64,000 nucleotides of DNA from Terfezia claveryi (GCA_015179025.1 WHUX01000003.1:186001-250000); one strand, 5' to 3'. Positions 24,377 through 35,738 are shown, counted from the stretch's first letter. The notes: generated from the letters alone by a model not told the origin. Numbers and translations are program-made.

Positions 24377-24853
24377 TAAAATATTACATTTTTTTTTTTT
24401 TTTTTGAAGTCTGTACGTCTGTGGAGCCTAAGGCTATGAGACGGCCCCGTTCCCTCATCTTAAAAGACTTGGTACGTCCACGGGACAACGGACTGCATAA
24501 ATGCCCCGCCTTCCGAGCCAAAGAAATGCAACCGAAATAACCCCTTCCCTCCCCCACCACGCCCCCTACGGGCCCATCCCCAAATAAAATGACCTCCTCC
24601 GCCACGCCCCCTCCCGGCCCTCCCCTATCCCTGATCCCGGAGCCCCCTGCTCATACCAGGTTCAGGTTGGCGAAGAAGGTTTCCGCCAAATCCACTATGG
24701 CCACCTTCCCCCATCCTTCACCTTCTTCGCCCACCTCTTCCTGTCGTCCACCTCTTCCCAGGTACTCCACCTTCTGCCTATGCCTTCCCCGTACCTGCAG
24801 GCCAAGGCCACATGCCTACCTGTTTCTGCCTGTTCCCCACTAAAATATTACAT
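24377..24853 (-). mobile_element. 5'-truncated LINE with 13-bp target duplication
   Basis: A GC-rich insert (24390-24840) flanked by the direct repeat TAAAATATTACAT (24377-24389, 24841-24853). On the minus strand it ends in GACGTACAGACTTCA plus poly(A). Its 5' part encodes a LINE ORF2 C-terminus: EQAETGRHVALACRYGEG, then GRRWSTWEEVDDRKRWAKKV and, after a frame break, VDLAETFFANLNLV and a stop. This fits Tad-like fungal LINEs. The remainder is 3' UTR. It is the longest of three copies in the window. Confidence 0.85.
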
Positions 24854-24884
24854 GAACTGCTGTATAAGGCAAATGCGGTTGCTA

Positions 24885-25005
24885 TAATAGACAGAGACCT
24901 GCAGACTGCAATAGACCGAGACCTCCAGACTGCAATAGACAAAGTCTCTAGATTGCAATAAGCAGAGGCCTCTAGACTACAATAGATGGAGGTTTCCTGA
25001 GCGAA
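24885..25005. repeat. Degenerate ~24-bp tandem repeat
   Basis: About five units of the type GACTGCAATAGACCGAGACC with drift between units. It lies in the centre of the inverted duplication, next to the LINE insertion. Confidence 0.7.
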
Positions 25006-25650
25006 TCTAGAAGTATAGGCTATAAACTTCCAATACCCCCCCTTAGCACATACAGGAGCTGTGGATGTAAATGAGTATTGACCTGGTTAAAAAATCTTTA
25101 AGAAACCTTATATATATATATGTTTTATATAAGGAAAAATATAAGGCAAAATGATCATTGAGCAACCTAATTAAGCCTGGTGTGTAGGATAGAAGATAGA
25201 AGGTGAGGATGTATAGGGTATAAAGAATATAGGAGTTGTGCAAATAGATTAGTAAAGAGGCTGTAGAAGATATGAAAGGTCGAGAAGGATCAAAATACTG
25301 AAAAACCGGCGGACATGGTCCAAAAGATCGAAATGGCTGAATTATGCATGTTAGGTACTGAACAATAATGACTTTTTATATAGCACTATGCCAATATATT
25401 GTATCCTAACATAAATATAGATGCTAAGTTAAGGTGCTGGCACTATGTAGACTTGTTAGTTCATTATATCTGTGGGTGAAGGGGTCACACTGAGGAGGGG
25501 GAGGCAATTTCATCCTTTTCGAGGTGGATTGGTGCATATGATAGCTTCACATGAGTTATTCAACTACCTAGTGTGCGCATATTGTAGAGCATATTCAAGA
25601 GTGTCAGGAAACAATTTGCCCGGTCTGTAGAGGATATCTAGCCAGCGTAA

Positions 25651-27514
25651 TACCGGGAAAACTGGTGAATAAGAGACCATGTCGGTTTTTGAGACATTTC
25701 TAATTACAAAGCGCACTAATACTAATTCTACCTGAATCTGTTGCTTAGACAGGGGGCTCTACATGAACACCGTCTGTAGCCTCCACTATATACTCAACCT
25801 CTTCATCAGACCCCAACGCATCATCTATCTGCCATGGCCCTACCGTAATATCTGGGAGGCCACGCACATAAAGCTTTGTATCTTCAGTCCCATCAGGAGA
25901 TAAAGAAATACCTGCCTGTTTAAAAGACTTAATGATACTCTCTTTTTTCTCTGTATGTAACCAAAGCCATGCTTGTCCAACTGCTTCAGTTATGAGAATG
26001 CGTCGACAACCAACACTCTCATCTGTTTCCCCAACTGCTTCCAACTTTTCCTCTAAAATATCCGCAATTTTATCCTTAACTAGCTTGTTAAGAATTGTAT
26101 CCATAGGCTGAACATATCCTGTACAGCCATCTGGAATATATACTGGAATGATATGTCGCTCTTTCATAGTATTCAGGACCTTCTTAGTTTTTTGACCACT
26201 AAAAACATCCAATACTACTAAGCGTTCAGGTTGCGGTAGCTCTAATGTAGAAGAGGTAGTTCCGCAAATATCATGCTGAATCCATTTCATAGTAATCTCT
26301 TCATTACTATATGCTGTAGAATTGAAGAAGACCGTAACACCAGGATGGTATTTCTTTCGTTCTTCTTTCCGAGGCTGTTGCTCAACAGTAGAACTGCCAT
26401 GGAATACCAAGATTGGCTTACATCGGAGTTCTCCATCAGCACAGGCAGTGATCATGAGAGTTGCTTGTCGTTTTGTCCAAGAGGTATGCTCAGTGTGAAT
26501 GAAGACAGTAGTTGTGCCTTTAGTATCAAATGTACGATTTTGTAGGAACTCAAAAGGTAATGGTGTCTGGTCCATGTTATAGATATATTGAGGTGGGAAT
26601 CGATTGTGTTGTTGAGATCTTGCTGGTGGTTGAGATTTTCGTCGTATTTCTTGTAGAAAGGTTTGTATTGCCTTTGCCTTATCATCCGGAGCATCTTGTC
26701 CAACTTTGGTTTTTACCCGCCATGAAATGCTCCATCGCTCACAAAACCCTTCAAACCACCCATTAGAGAATGTACATGGATAACGCTTCTTATTTGCAGC
26801 ATCCACTCTAACTTCCTCTCGCTCTTCAAATATCTTCTTTCCTTCTCGTATAAACCAACGCTGTCCTACAGGCTTTCCTTGCTTCCGAATAGCTATAAAG
26901 CGAGTATGTAGCACTGCCTCCATCTCATGCCAAACACCTTTAGGCGGCCTTTCTACCTGCCTCGAACCTTTCCGTGCTGCTACTATTTTAGCTTCCTGCT
27001 CCTTCCAGCGCAGTAGCATTGGCTTTGTAATATTAAGCTCTCGAGAGACCCCTTCCAATTATATCAGCCAATGCCTATATTAACTGAGTCCATTTGGCAC
27101 CTACATCCTATGCTTGCCGGTATCTTTGCTCCTGTTTTCGGATCTATACGGGACTTTTGGAGCATGCTTAATGCCTTGAGTTTAAACTCTCTTGTATATG
27201 ACTTTCTTCTGCTACTCCGTAACCTCCGGTTCAGAGAATTGACACTCCTAGGTTGTAGAGCAGTAGATTTGCCCTTAGGCCCTGGTCGGGTGGACTTAGT
27301 AGCTGAGCTTAGAATTGTAGACATTATTGGGTATTGGAATATTGAACTTTAATCCGATAATGTCGATAATACGTACTTACATTTTTCCTTTTCCTCCTAA
27401 CTACTGTGTTGACCGTGTTGCCAACTTGTCATGTTGAGATCTCGCCCAGTTGCATGGTGGCTTGCAGATGTCTCAAAAACCGACATGGTCTCTTATTCAC
27501 CAGTTTTCCCGGTA
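25651..27514. mobile_element. Fot1/pogo-type DNA transposon, apparently complete
   Basis: Bounded by perfect 47-bp terminal inverted repeats (25651-25697 and 27468-27514) beginning TACCGGGAAAACTGGTGAAT. TA is present at both ends and the empty paralogous site in the left arm (GCGCAGTATCTCGGG reversed near 23536-23550) shows a single TA, so TA was duplicated on insertion. It encodes a DD35D transposase on the minus strand. The intact repeats, near-identical ends and open transposase point to a recently mobile copy. Confidence 0.93.
25745..27324 (-). CDS. Fot1/pogo-family DD35D transposase
   Basis: Two exons on the minus strand, 27324-27105 and 27051-25745, joined by a 53-nt intron (GTAGGT...TTGGAAG) to give about 508 aa. 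Without the intron the two frames are out of register, and with it the DNA-binding region becomes continuous (SYTREFKLKALSMLQKSR ... VSRELNITKPMLLRWKEQ). A CENP-B-type second HTH follows (residues ~115-200). The RNase-H-like catalytic triad is Asp234 (NMDQTPLPF), Asp355 (VVLDVFSG) and Asp391 (GYVQPMDT) with 35 residues between the last two. The enzyme would cut and paste elements ending in TACCGGGAAAACTGG at TA sites. No stop or frame break disrupts it, so it may be active. The acceptor AAG is unusual, and an alternative is a decayed frame. Confidence 0.88.
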
Positions 27515-27794
27515 TCTCGGGATATGTGTCATGGCAGGGGTAGTTGACATGGATCGTTTCACCATCACGGATTGGTACTAGGTCAAAAACTGTAGCTTGT
27601 AACCAACCAGCAAGGAGAGCCTTTGCATAAGCATATCCTCTGGCCCTTGTCCTTTGTGTGGCTACTTGCATTTTTTCTAATTAGATATATTTTGCTGATG
27701 GCACGGCAATTACGTCATTCATGAACATGCATGGCACAACACATGATCTGCATTCTATCATGATCATCTCTTTACCGTAGAGACTCGAGTTATT

Positions 27795-27878
27795 CGCTAG
27801 CGTAATTTCAATCTGAGCTGGGCAAATGTGGGCTTAAATTCCAGAATTTGCCCAGCTCAGATTGAAATTACGCTAGCG
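27795..27878. repeat. Perfect 33-bp inverted repeat with 18-nt loop
   Basis: CGCTAGCGTAATTTCAATCT and the following 13 bases (27795-27827) recur exactly as reverse complement at 27846-27878. This makes an 84-nt hairpin. It abuts the TA at which the next TIR element starts (27880). No coding sequence is present. Confidence 0.95.
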
Positions 27879-27879
27879 G

Positions 27880-28910
27880 TAGATGTATGTTCTGGGCCGC
27901 TCGCGGGCATCGGCAGCGGCATACCCCACTGTGCCGCTCACGGGCAATTTAAATAATTACTCAATTTGGTGTATAATGAATGCACTTGTATTGATAAAGG
28001 TTTACAAGTACTGATTTACCCCCCCCAAAAAAAGAATTGAAAACGGTATACCTAGCTGGAGCTATCTCATGATCTCAGCGACTGCAATAGATTCATGTAT
28101 TTCCCAATTGATTAGACCTCCATCTAATATTCCAATTTTGTTCAGCCAGAGCTGAGAGGTTAATACAGTCATAATCTGTTAACACTTTCGTATGTCAATA
28201 AATATCACTTAAAGTATCGGCAATAACAATTAGAGTAGAAGTTTTTGCAAACACCTGAAACGAAAACACCAGCAATTATACTTAGCAATCTGCGTATAAA
28301 TAAGTACTATTTTGCACCTTACCTGGATTCTATAAGTAAGAAATAGCTGGGATTTTTCTTACTTATAGGATAAATCGTGCAACAAGTTGTAGACAAATAT
28401 TATTATAATGATGATTATTCCGAACTTCACTGAATTCCACATAGCGCATCGATATTTAGTACAAGATGGTCTATATAGCCTAAACCATAAGGTCCCGTCT
28501 ATTAGAACCCCCATGGATAAGAACCCCATAGATATGAAACTGATTTTCAAATACCAATTGCATAGGAAATGTTACAGATTTCTACACTAGCAATAAACTC
28601 AGTATCCTCGTCTCCATTCATCAGAGATGAAGGTGATTACTTGTTAACTACGCAAGCATGTACTTCATCATTTGAAGGGCTTGAGGTCATTTGTCCGGAT
28701 TTCCCCTTGTTCAATGTCCGCCATCTCCCACTAATCAACAGGAAGGGTATGTGGTGTGGATGGGGTGGTCAAAAAAGACTTCATAGGGTGTTTTTTGAGT
28801 GTAGCAGAATGTTTTCTTCCATTCACATTTACCAAATTGAGGAATTATATCAATTGCCCGCGACCAACACAGAGGGTATGCCGCCCGCGAGCGGCCCAGA
28901 ACATGTACTA
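27880..28910. mobile_element. 1.03-kb TIR element with GC-rich ends
   Basis: Inverted termini share ATGTTCTGGGCCGCTCGCGG and GC, about 22 bp, just inside TA borders. Subterminal GGCATACCC and repeated GCCGCTC(A/G)CGGGCAA motifs occur on both sides. The interior is AT-rich without a transposase domain, so it is non-autonomous. A solo related end lies at 21345-21395. Confidence 0.7.
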
Positions 28911-30526
28911 TACCTATTTCGCGAGATCTACGAGTATGTCTATGCATGTGTAGTACTCATGAGCCTTTGGAAACGAGCTGCTTACACTTTGTATATAAGG
29001 TACTCAATCCCATTAGATAGGTAAACTACATGGATACACAAAATGTGCATTTAATAATTGTACTCGGGGTTAAGGTCAAGTCTAGCGAACACAGCTAAAA
29101 TATGAATCAATCACTATAATCTACATAGCAGAATATTCTCCCAGGAGCATTTCAACGCATCTCAGATAGTGCCCAAGTCCACAATTCTTGTATACAACTT
29201 GCATTTCTAGAGTAAGGTCCGTGGCAATGAATATCGATGTCCCAAATTGCCGGAATTGACATACCTCTCTCTTTCTCGATTACTTTAGATTTGACATAAT
29301 GCCAGGGAATATTGTTTATCCTAGACAGCTTAACTTTGGCAGGTTCAGGGCAGCAGTCAAATCTCAGAGAAGTCACACTTATATTGGCACGAGGGCACAT
29401 AACAAGGCTACATACTTATATAGTTATAAGTACCTTACACAGCCCCTTGTCTGCTGTCGGGCCAAGAAATAGCGAAGCTAACAGGAGCCTAATTGAGCGT
29501 TAAATTCATTCCGTCTTTTATCCCAAATAAATGGACCTCAGGGTAAGCACTTAGCACTTGATAACACTACAAAGCAAGCTTTCCAAAGACTGATATATCT
29601 CCCCGATTGTTATGAATTGCTTATATGTGAGCCACCTGCCACGTATATCCACCCTTGCTATTTTCCTCTTTTCACCAACGGCGACTCAGTCTTCGTTGAA
29701 TTTTCTTATTAGCATCACATAACCACGCATAGAGCGTATGACATAGTAGTGGACCTAGTTAATTGCCCCCTCTGGTTGTACAATCAGGCCTTCTTTGATA
29801 GTTCCACGGCTCTGGCAATGATGATGCCAGGGCAGATTGCCCCTCTAGGAGGAGGTTCAATGACTCAAGTATCGGCGTTGTAGGTTTCAAAGGGGTTGGG
29901 AGTTCGAAGCCTATTTGAAAAGTTTTTGGCGGAATCTTTCTTGCATCATCCTGACCCAAGTGGGGCATAAGCACCATCGCAGACGTTTGAGAGGTTGTCA
30001 TGTACTCGAGTATGCAAGGATTGGTTCAAAAATCCTTAGATTAACGGGAGAAACAGAACGGTATCAGTATTTATTACAGTAGCTAGCGAACGAATACGAA
30101 ACTCTCACCTCAATTGCTTGATCCAAATACCAAACCTCGGAGCCTTCCCATCAAAAAATCGGAGGAAAATATTATGACTTGAGGCCGTTTCATTCTTGTG
30201 TTATGAGACTGGAAGTAGAGATTACTTAGTGACTAGCAGTGAAATTTCTTGGTGTTACGGCAACAAATGACGAGGACTATATTTTACCCACCTTTTACTC
30301 ATGGGAAAGCTTTGCAGGAGATTTCCAGCTATTGCAATGCCAATTGTATAAGATACACGTGACAGCAGTGGCTCACAGAGAATTCTGGTGCAAAGTCGCT
30401 TTGACTAAAATCGTATAGTTTTAGGTTATAAGTTCTTTACACATTAACTGACTAACGTGAATGGAACACAGTCTTTAAACTTGTTAGAATGTAGCATGTC
30501 ATTCTGTCATTCCGTCCATAACTAGC
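28911..30526. other. Intergenic region with possible exons
   Basis: No certain gene. On the minus strand 29400-29152 gives protein-like sequence (SRINNIPWHYVKSKVIEKE) followed by a strong GTATGT donor and an ACTCTAG acceptor, after which the frame continues NASCIQELWTWALSEMR and stops. This looks like the end of a spliced gene of unknown family. A second minus frame at 30001-29759 starts MTTSQTSAMVLMPHLGQDDA and has no recognised domain. Confidence 0.3.
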
Positions 30527-31631
30527 TGTATCGAACGACTCACATGCACTTCACATTAAGGTTCCGCACATGTGCTTCTTACGTTTGTCCCTCAACAGTA
30601 TATGTTCGTCCACATCAATCTGGTCTGTTGCGGAATCCAGGTTTTTCTGGTATAGGCCAGTCCATTACGGAATTGAAACTTTCTTCAATGCAACACAGCA
30701 ATACCTGTTCAACGCAACATACTACAACATCAACAGCAGATTACGATATTACTCAGCATACCGCGACATTCCCGCCTTACCATATGTTAGTTGCAGCAGA
30801 TAATGCCGGTATTGATTTGGATCAGTTTCACCCCCTAGGTTCCGCTCCATCTTGAAGTGTAATTGATTCATTATTCTCTGGTATTGCGCAAACTAGTTGG
30901 AACAGTATTTACATACAATAGGTAGTAAATCTCTGTTGACCTCTGAGAAGTTATTCCTTAAAATCCAATTCAAGTACATGGTGACTAACAAGGACTACTT
31001 AGGTATCCCAAAAGTAAAGCATAGCTCCGTGACCCAAACTTGAAGGCCCCAGCAGATGATTTGCTAGCAATTAAGCTGCGGTGGAGGGTATTAAAAGAAT
31101 ATGAGCTGCGCAATGATGCACTGTATTTTTTTAGCTGGTAAAAATAATGATGGAAAACGAGTGGTTTTGGAGCATGTATTTGATGTTATCGCACAAGTTC
31201 ATGATACTTTACTGCATGCATGAAAGATCAAGACGTATGGTACTATTGATGAGAGGTATCATGGAATTTCTCGCAGTGAAGTATGAGGTTTGATTGAACA
31301 AGTAGAGGTTTGAACAAGCAGAAGTTTGAGCCTTTGGTATGTATAAAATAATAGACTCGGCTTTCATTCAATTTGCCTTCATACATCGCCCTGATTATAA
31401 CATATATGACAATCTAGAACGGCACTGCAATTCCGAATTGGGGGCTGAACTCCGTAACTGACCGGAACATGTGTATTTCCCAATTTACTGTAAATTACAT
31501 CCATTCAGATTGCAGCAGTTCAATACAAAGCTATCCATCACTTCGTCTCTTCACTGTTCACTCGGCTACTCATATTGACATTCGTTCCCTTATCTTCACT
31601 GGACTTACAGCTCCCCGCTCGACTACCTATA
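30527..31631 (+). mobile_element. Copia-like LTR, interrupted by a ~0.85-kb insertion
   Basis: Sequence starting TGTATCGAACGACTCACATG (30527 to ~30616) and ~31468-31631 together match, in inverted orientation, the intact LTR at 31675-31977. The right boundary is followed at once by a primer site. The ~850 bp between the two parts is foreign and includes the integrase-like relic. Confidence 0.7.
31110..31320 (+). pseudogene. Integrase-like (retroelement) relic
   Basis: A broken frame reads VVLEHVFDVIAQVHDTLLHA, a stop, then KTYGTIDERYHGISRSEV. This resembles the zinc-binding HHCC region and its downstream segment in fungal retroelement integrases (H...H with RYYGISR). Stops and the missing CxxC show it is dead. 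It sits within the insertion that splits the LTR at 30527-31631. Confidence 0.4.
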
Positions 31632-31651
31632 GGTTATGAGCCCGGCGGGCA
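31632..31651 (+). other. Primer-binding site, half initiator tRNA-Met type
   Basis: GGTTATGAGCCCGGCGGGC directly follows the LTR. It is complementary to the anticodon stem-loop region of eukaryotic initiator tRNA-Met (CCGGGCTCATAACC), the half-tRNA priming known from copia-type elements. A ~24-nt A-run then separates it from the inverted LTR. Confidence 0.65.
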
Positions 31652-31674
31652 AAAAAAAAAAAAAAAAAAAAAAA

Positions 31675-31977
31675 CGTATAAGAATAGGCGAGCGGGAGTT
31701 GTAAGTCCAGTGAAGGGAAGGTGACGAATGTCAATGTGAGTAGCCGAGTGAGCAGTGAAGAGACGAAGTGGTGGATAGTTTTGTATTGAACTGTTGTAAT
31801 CTGAATAGATGCAATCTACGGAGTATAGTAAAGTGGGAAATACACAAGCTATATATACATGTATGGACGAACATCGGAAGGCTCACATGCATACTGTTGA
31901 GTCCATATGGGACATCGTAAGAAGCACATTTGGGGAACCCTTGATACATGTGAAGTGCATGTGGGTCGTTCGATACC
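31675..31977 (-). mobile_element. Copia-like LTR, inverted partner
   Basis: The reverse complement begins GGTATCGAACGACCCACATG and includes a TATATATAG-type promoter motif near 31850 and TATTCTTATACG at its far end. It is related over its length to the LTR at 30527-31631 and to 62199-62385. The head-to-head arrangement around a poly(A) tract is not that of an intact element. Confidence 0.7.
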
Positions 31978-33135
31978 GCTTTTTCTAAAGGAAGCCCGGG
32001 TAGATTCGGGGCAAGGCAAGTTAATCTGCCAGGTCCAGCGCGCGGGGTTAAGCAAAGAATAATATGCAACTCAAGAAAGGCGGCACTCCCATGCTGTCAT
32101 TGACGGACTCATGTCGGAGGACCCGAATGAAGTCCGCCCAAAACAAAAAAGCTTCGCAGGTAGAACTGGACGCTCAAGTGGAAAAAGTCCTCGCAGGTAC
32201 GGATAGAAACAAAACTAATAACGTCTCGCATGCGGGAAAACAGTCAAAGGAATGCCAAAAGTGGTGGGAAAGTTAAGCAAGACCCTCCCCCAAAACTCTC
32301 GCAGGTGGAAAAACTCAAGGTACTAACGTCTCGTAACAAAGCTATGCTCCCAGAATCTGCGAGATCTGGTTAGACTCCACTGTAGTGGGCCAGAGGATTG
32401 GATAACTGCCATGAAAGGTGCTCCGAGATTTGGTTTGCCGGCTGAGCGCTCTGGTGTCATCACTATAAGTCAAGAAGTTTCTTTCACAGCCTTCTGTGAT
32501 GTTTTAGCTGAAACTTATGATCTTAACTATAACGTGCTGATCCCAACTCTATATATCAGTGGGATTCTGAGCAGCGGGCCTTCTGTGCCATTCATTGGCT
32601 GATAGGAATTCCAACATTATGGACTGCCGGCAGTGGAATTTAGGAACGCCTAGTATGTCTTACAGATGCAGTATGGAATGACATGGCACATGACATAGCG
32701 ATATTCAAAACAACTATTAGGACCGAAGTTGGAACTGGAAAACATACTTACATATACACACAGAGTTCATGACGTAAAAAATAGTGTTGGAGGAACCGCG
32801 CAAGCAGGGAGCAAATTAAGAGGTGAAAGCTCCATATGATCACTTCTTGGTTATATTAGAAATAGTGCCCATACAGCGCAGCTTTTTCATAGTAATCATA
32901 CCAGTATACTTTAGACAAAACTATCCAGCTCATCCTACGGCTAATCATTAAGCAAATGGTAACTGGAACCCTAGCCCCTCCATGCTCCTTCATTCCCCCT
33001 AATGCATTGTATTGCTTGAGGAAGCCAACAATCACGACCTTTGCCTGGGTCTTGCTGTGATACATGCTATATCAAGCGAGGTCCGACCTGTATCAGAGCG
33101 TGGTGATGGGTTCGGCCATTCTGAGAGGAAGATCC
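31978..33135. other. Intergenic region, nothing recognised
   Basis: Contains a loosely repeated CTCGCAGGT motif between ~32150 and 32310 and short frames without recognisable domains (for example 32411-32602). No gene can be supported. Confidence 0.45.
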
Positions 33136-33480
33136 TCACAACTTCGGTTGAGCGTTGTTTATTGAGCGTTGTTTACTGCAGGGAAGGTTCAAGCCACACA
33201 TATCTAACATAAACCGGACCTGCTCAACATTACCAACTACGGCAGCCTGATGGAGCATTCCCACACCTTCACCATTCCATATATCACACTGGTCCTCAGC
33301 TTTAATTAAACGTACTGCGATTTCCTTGTGCAGATAAGAGCAAGCCAGGCGGAGAGGGGCATTCCCCTCTTTTTCCTTTTTGTCAATTACATCACTACGA
33401 TGGACGTGTTTAAGCAGGAGGCTAACAAAAGCAGTGTGCCCGCGACGACATGCTCGGTGAAGAGCTACAACCTGGGCCAT
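33136..33480 (-). pseudogene. Ankyrin-repeat protein fragment
   Basis: A 114-residue frame starting MAQVVALHRACRRGHTAFVS contains about three ankyrin repeats: ALHRACRRGHTAFVSLLLKH, APLRLACSYLHKEIAVRLIK and MLHQAAVVGNVEQVRFMLDM. Ankyrin repeats mediate protein binding and often form the C-terminal sensor of fungal NLR-like proteins. Only this short block is present, with no NTPase or other domain in reading distance, and the frame ends in unrelated sequence. It is best read as a gene remnant, though a small multi-exon gene is not excluded. Confidence 0.6.
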
Positions 33481-35738
33481 AGGGGTTATTGAAACTTAGG
33501 CTATGATTAAGAAAAATCTTTGCTAGGCCCTAGGTACGCAAAAAACTAACTCTGAGTAGCTCCCAATGGCCTGAGGTTTCGTGTCAGACAAGTGGCCATA
33601 ATTGAGACAAGGTTGAGCTGTAAGATCAAGTGCTCCAGGTGAGAAGCTTCTCCATCATGTGCATTCGGAAGCATTATCAAAAGGGCTGATCGGTGCATAA
33701 CGCATAACAGTGCTGAGTAGGCCTCCCAGCCGGCCGCGGGCTTCTGTTGGTGGCTCGTGAGAGATGGGTCCAAGAGAACCTTGTAGTAGGCTCTCTATAA
33801 CATCATACTGGTCCTGTGCTGATACCAGAAGAAGCCTTTCCAGCTCACTTTAGGTCAGTAAGTTAATGACAGCGTCGAGTGACAGGCATGTATTCCCAAT
33901 ATCTCGATTACCGGTTTTGATATTACTTGGATGAGCTGTGCTGCCCTTGATTGCAATGGCTGTCGGATTGACTGCGTCAGTATCGCGGATAATGCTTACT
34001 GGGTTAGGGTGACCAAGCATCTGGGGCTCCTTTGCGTTGGGTAAATCGGGTGTGACATCTATGTTGTAAGATCTCTGTATAGTTGTTTCCATGCCGTCTT
34101 GCTAGTAAAGGAGGAAACGGATTCTCTAAGGAGGCAGTTGAGTGCCTTCTGCGAGCTTGGGGCTATCCCGGCTCTTTCCCACCGCTTCTTTCACCTTACC
34201 CCCTCTTCCCAGAGTCCTTGCGTATTTTCTATTTATATTTACCCCAAGAAATTATACTTGCAATGTAGCCCACCGTTCGATAAATCCATTGAGCATGGAC
34301 ACATTCAGCGTGGTCCTTGCCCTTAACCAAGCAATAATAGTACTATCTCCCCCTATTAGCCGCCCATCAGAGTAAGATCCCCCATCCGTTTAAGATCTCT
34401 GCCAACTGCCATCTTCTCCGTGTCGGTGAGCATCGTGGTTTTAAAGCAGTTATTCCCCCTTCTCTATATAATACGTCGAGAGTTGATTTCATCGGAAATA
34501 TATTCCTCAACTCAATTTCAGAATAGTGTACCGTACACCGGTCAGTGTATATTGTCAGTTCAACGTATGGGCTGATGGAAGGTGAGAATCGGTCTTGATC
34601 TTTACAGTAAATTCGCCTAGGAGCATTTCATCCTATGCAATCCGTGTACGAGAATGATTGGAAGAATGGATCTCAGCAGTTATATTGGCAATTGGGTACA
34701 ATTTGTATGTACTTGTACTGTATGTAGATAGTGAACAACAATCCCTCGCCCGGAAACAGGCCATGCAATTTCGATTCCGCTGTTGACAGTCCAACTCCAC
34801 CCTAGAGCAATCTGATGATTGATCTGATGCGCACATCTTGACCTTGTGGCTTATGCGCAGAGACTGCATGCAGAACCCAGCCAGCCCTGCACCCCACCGT
34901 GAGGCTGAGATTATATACGCACCGCACTTTGTGACCTCAGCTCATGTCATGGTGATATGTCATGGTGATCTGCGGCAACCTTAACCCGACTCCATTTGTT
35001 TACATTTGCAAGCAATTTTCCCCTCCTCTGACAATTTTTCCACGTATACATACATACGTACAGTACATTACATACATACAGGCGCACCGGCATCCGGACA
35101 GGTCCACCACTTGAGCGCTCCGCACAACCGCTGCGGAAAGTTCCGCCTCCGCCGATCTCAAGTGAACCAACTGTACCTATTTCAGGTTGTGCGCTATATA
35201 TAGCGAGAGACATAAAATCAGCTCGTTATATGCAGCCAGACAGCTGACGATTTGCTGCTGCATAACGTCCGCGTGGAAAAAACAAGCTTTCGACACACTC
35301 GTTAGATCGGCCTTTCGGAACTTTCGCTGGTTGGTAGGAGGTCGCACTCGCTTTCATCGCAAGAGATATCAGGTCATTTGGAGGAGCGGGCTCGAATCAG
35401 GCCTGGTTAGAAACCGTGGGAGCTTGGGGAGCTTCCGGAATAGACGACAGACATCCACACGAGATCAACTCCAGCACATCGCATTTCATCGCCTGCTACC
35501 TGCCCTCCTCCATCTCCAGAAAACTTCTGGCCCATTCCCGGGGTGGAGCACCAACAAGAATATTCCAGCCCGCAGTTCCCGAAACCCCCACCAGAGCGTT
35601 GACTGGCCTAGGCTGGCTGCGACCCCTCTCGTAGAGGACCACTGCCTGGGTCTCCCTCCACCCACGGCGAGGTGCAAACGAGAAGAGAAGAGAAGAGATC
35701 GGAACTCCCTAGACCAAGGGCTCATATTGCTGCTTGGA
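33481..35738. other. Intergenic region, nothing certain
   Basis: Minus-strand frames at 33546-33773 and 33850-34092 lack recognised domains. A TACATACATACGTACA-type simple repeat lies at ~35045-35080. The region 35187-35738 is open in the same frame as the next gene but without an in-frame ATG that is clearly better than 35739. Confidence 0.4.

Larger units (their letters stand above)
23450..27594. repeat. Large inverted duplication (arms ~525 bp), nested with later insertions
   Basis: The left arm 23450 to ~23975 is the diverged reverse complement of a right arm spanning 27594-27513 plus ~25650-25205. Both outer edges begin TACAGTTTTTGACCTAGTAC. The right arm is interrupted exactly at a TA by the Fot1-type element. 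The centre contains a LINE fragment (24390-24840) and a short tandem array. Whether it arose as a fold-back transposon or as an inverted segmental duplication is open, since each arm carries the end of the same unknown reading frame. Confidence 0.8.
25564..27671 (-). pseudogene. Unknown reading frame interrupted by the Fot1-type element
   Basis: Removing the 1862-bp insertion (keeping one TA) leaves an in-frame junction: upstream residues run MQVATQRTRARGYAYAKALL to VNYPCHDTYPEI, and downstream residues continue LRWLDILYRPGKL to EYALQYAHTR and stop at 25564-25566. The last ~70 codons are repeated, with a 2-bp deletion, in the inverted left arm (23450-23635). I do not recognise the family. The conservation of protein sense in two diverged arms suggests it was once coding, perhaps for an older mobile element. 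Confidence 0.5.

Noticed and set aside
24589..24843. 84-aa Pro-rich open frame in a GC-rich patch
   Set aside because: It is antisense to the LINE ORF2 tail. The minus-strand reading matches LINE sequence and has poly(A) plus target duplications.
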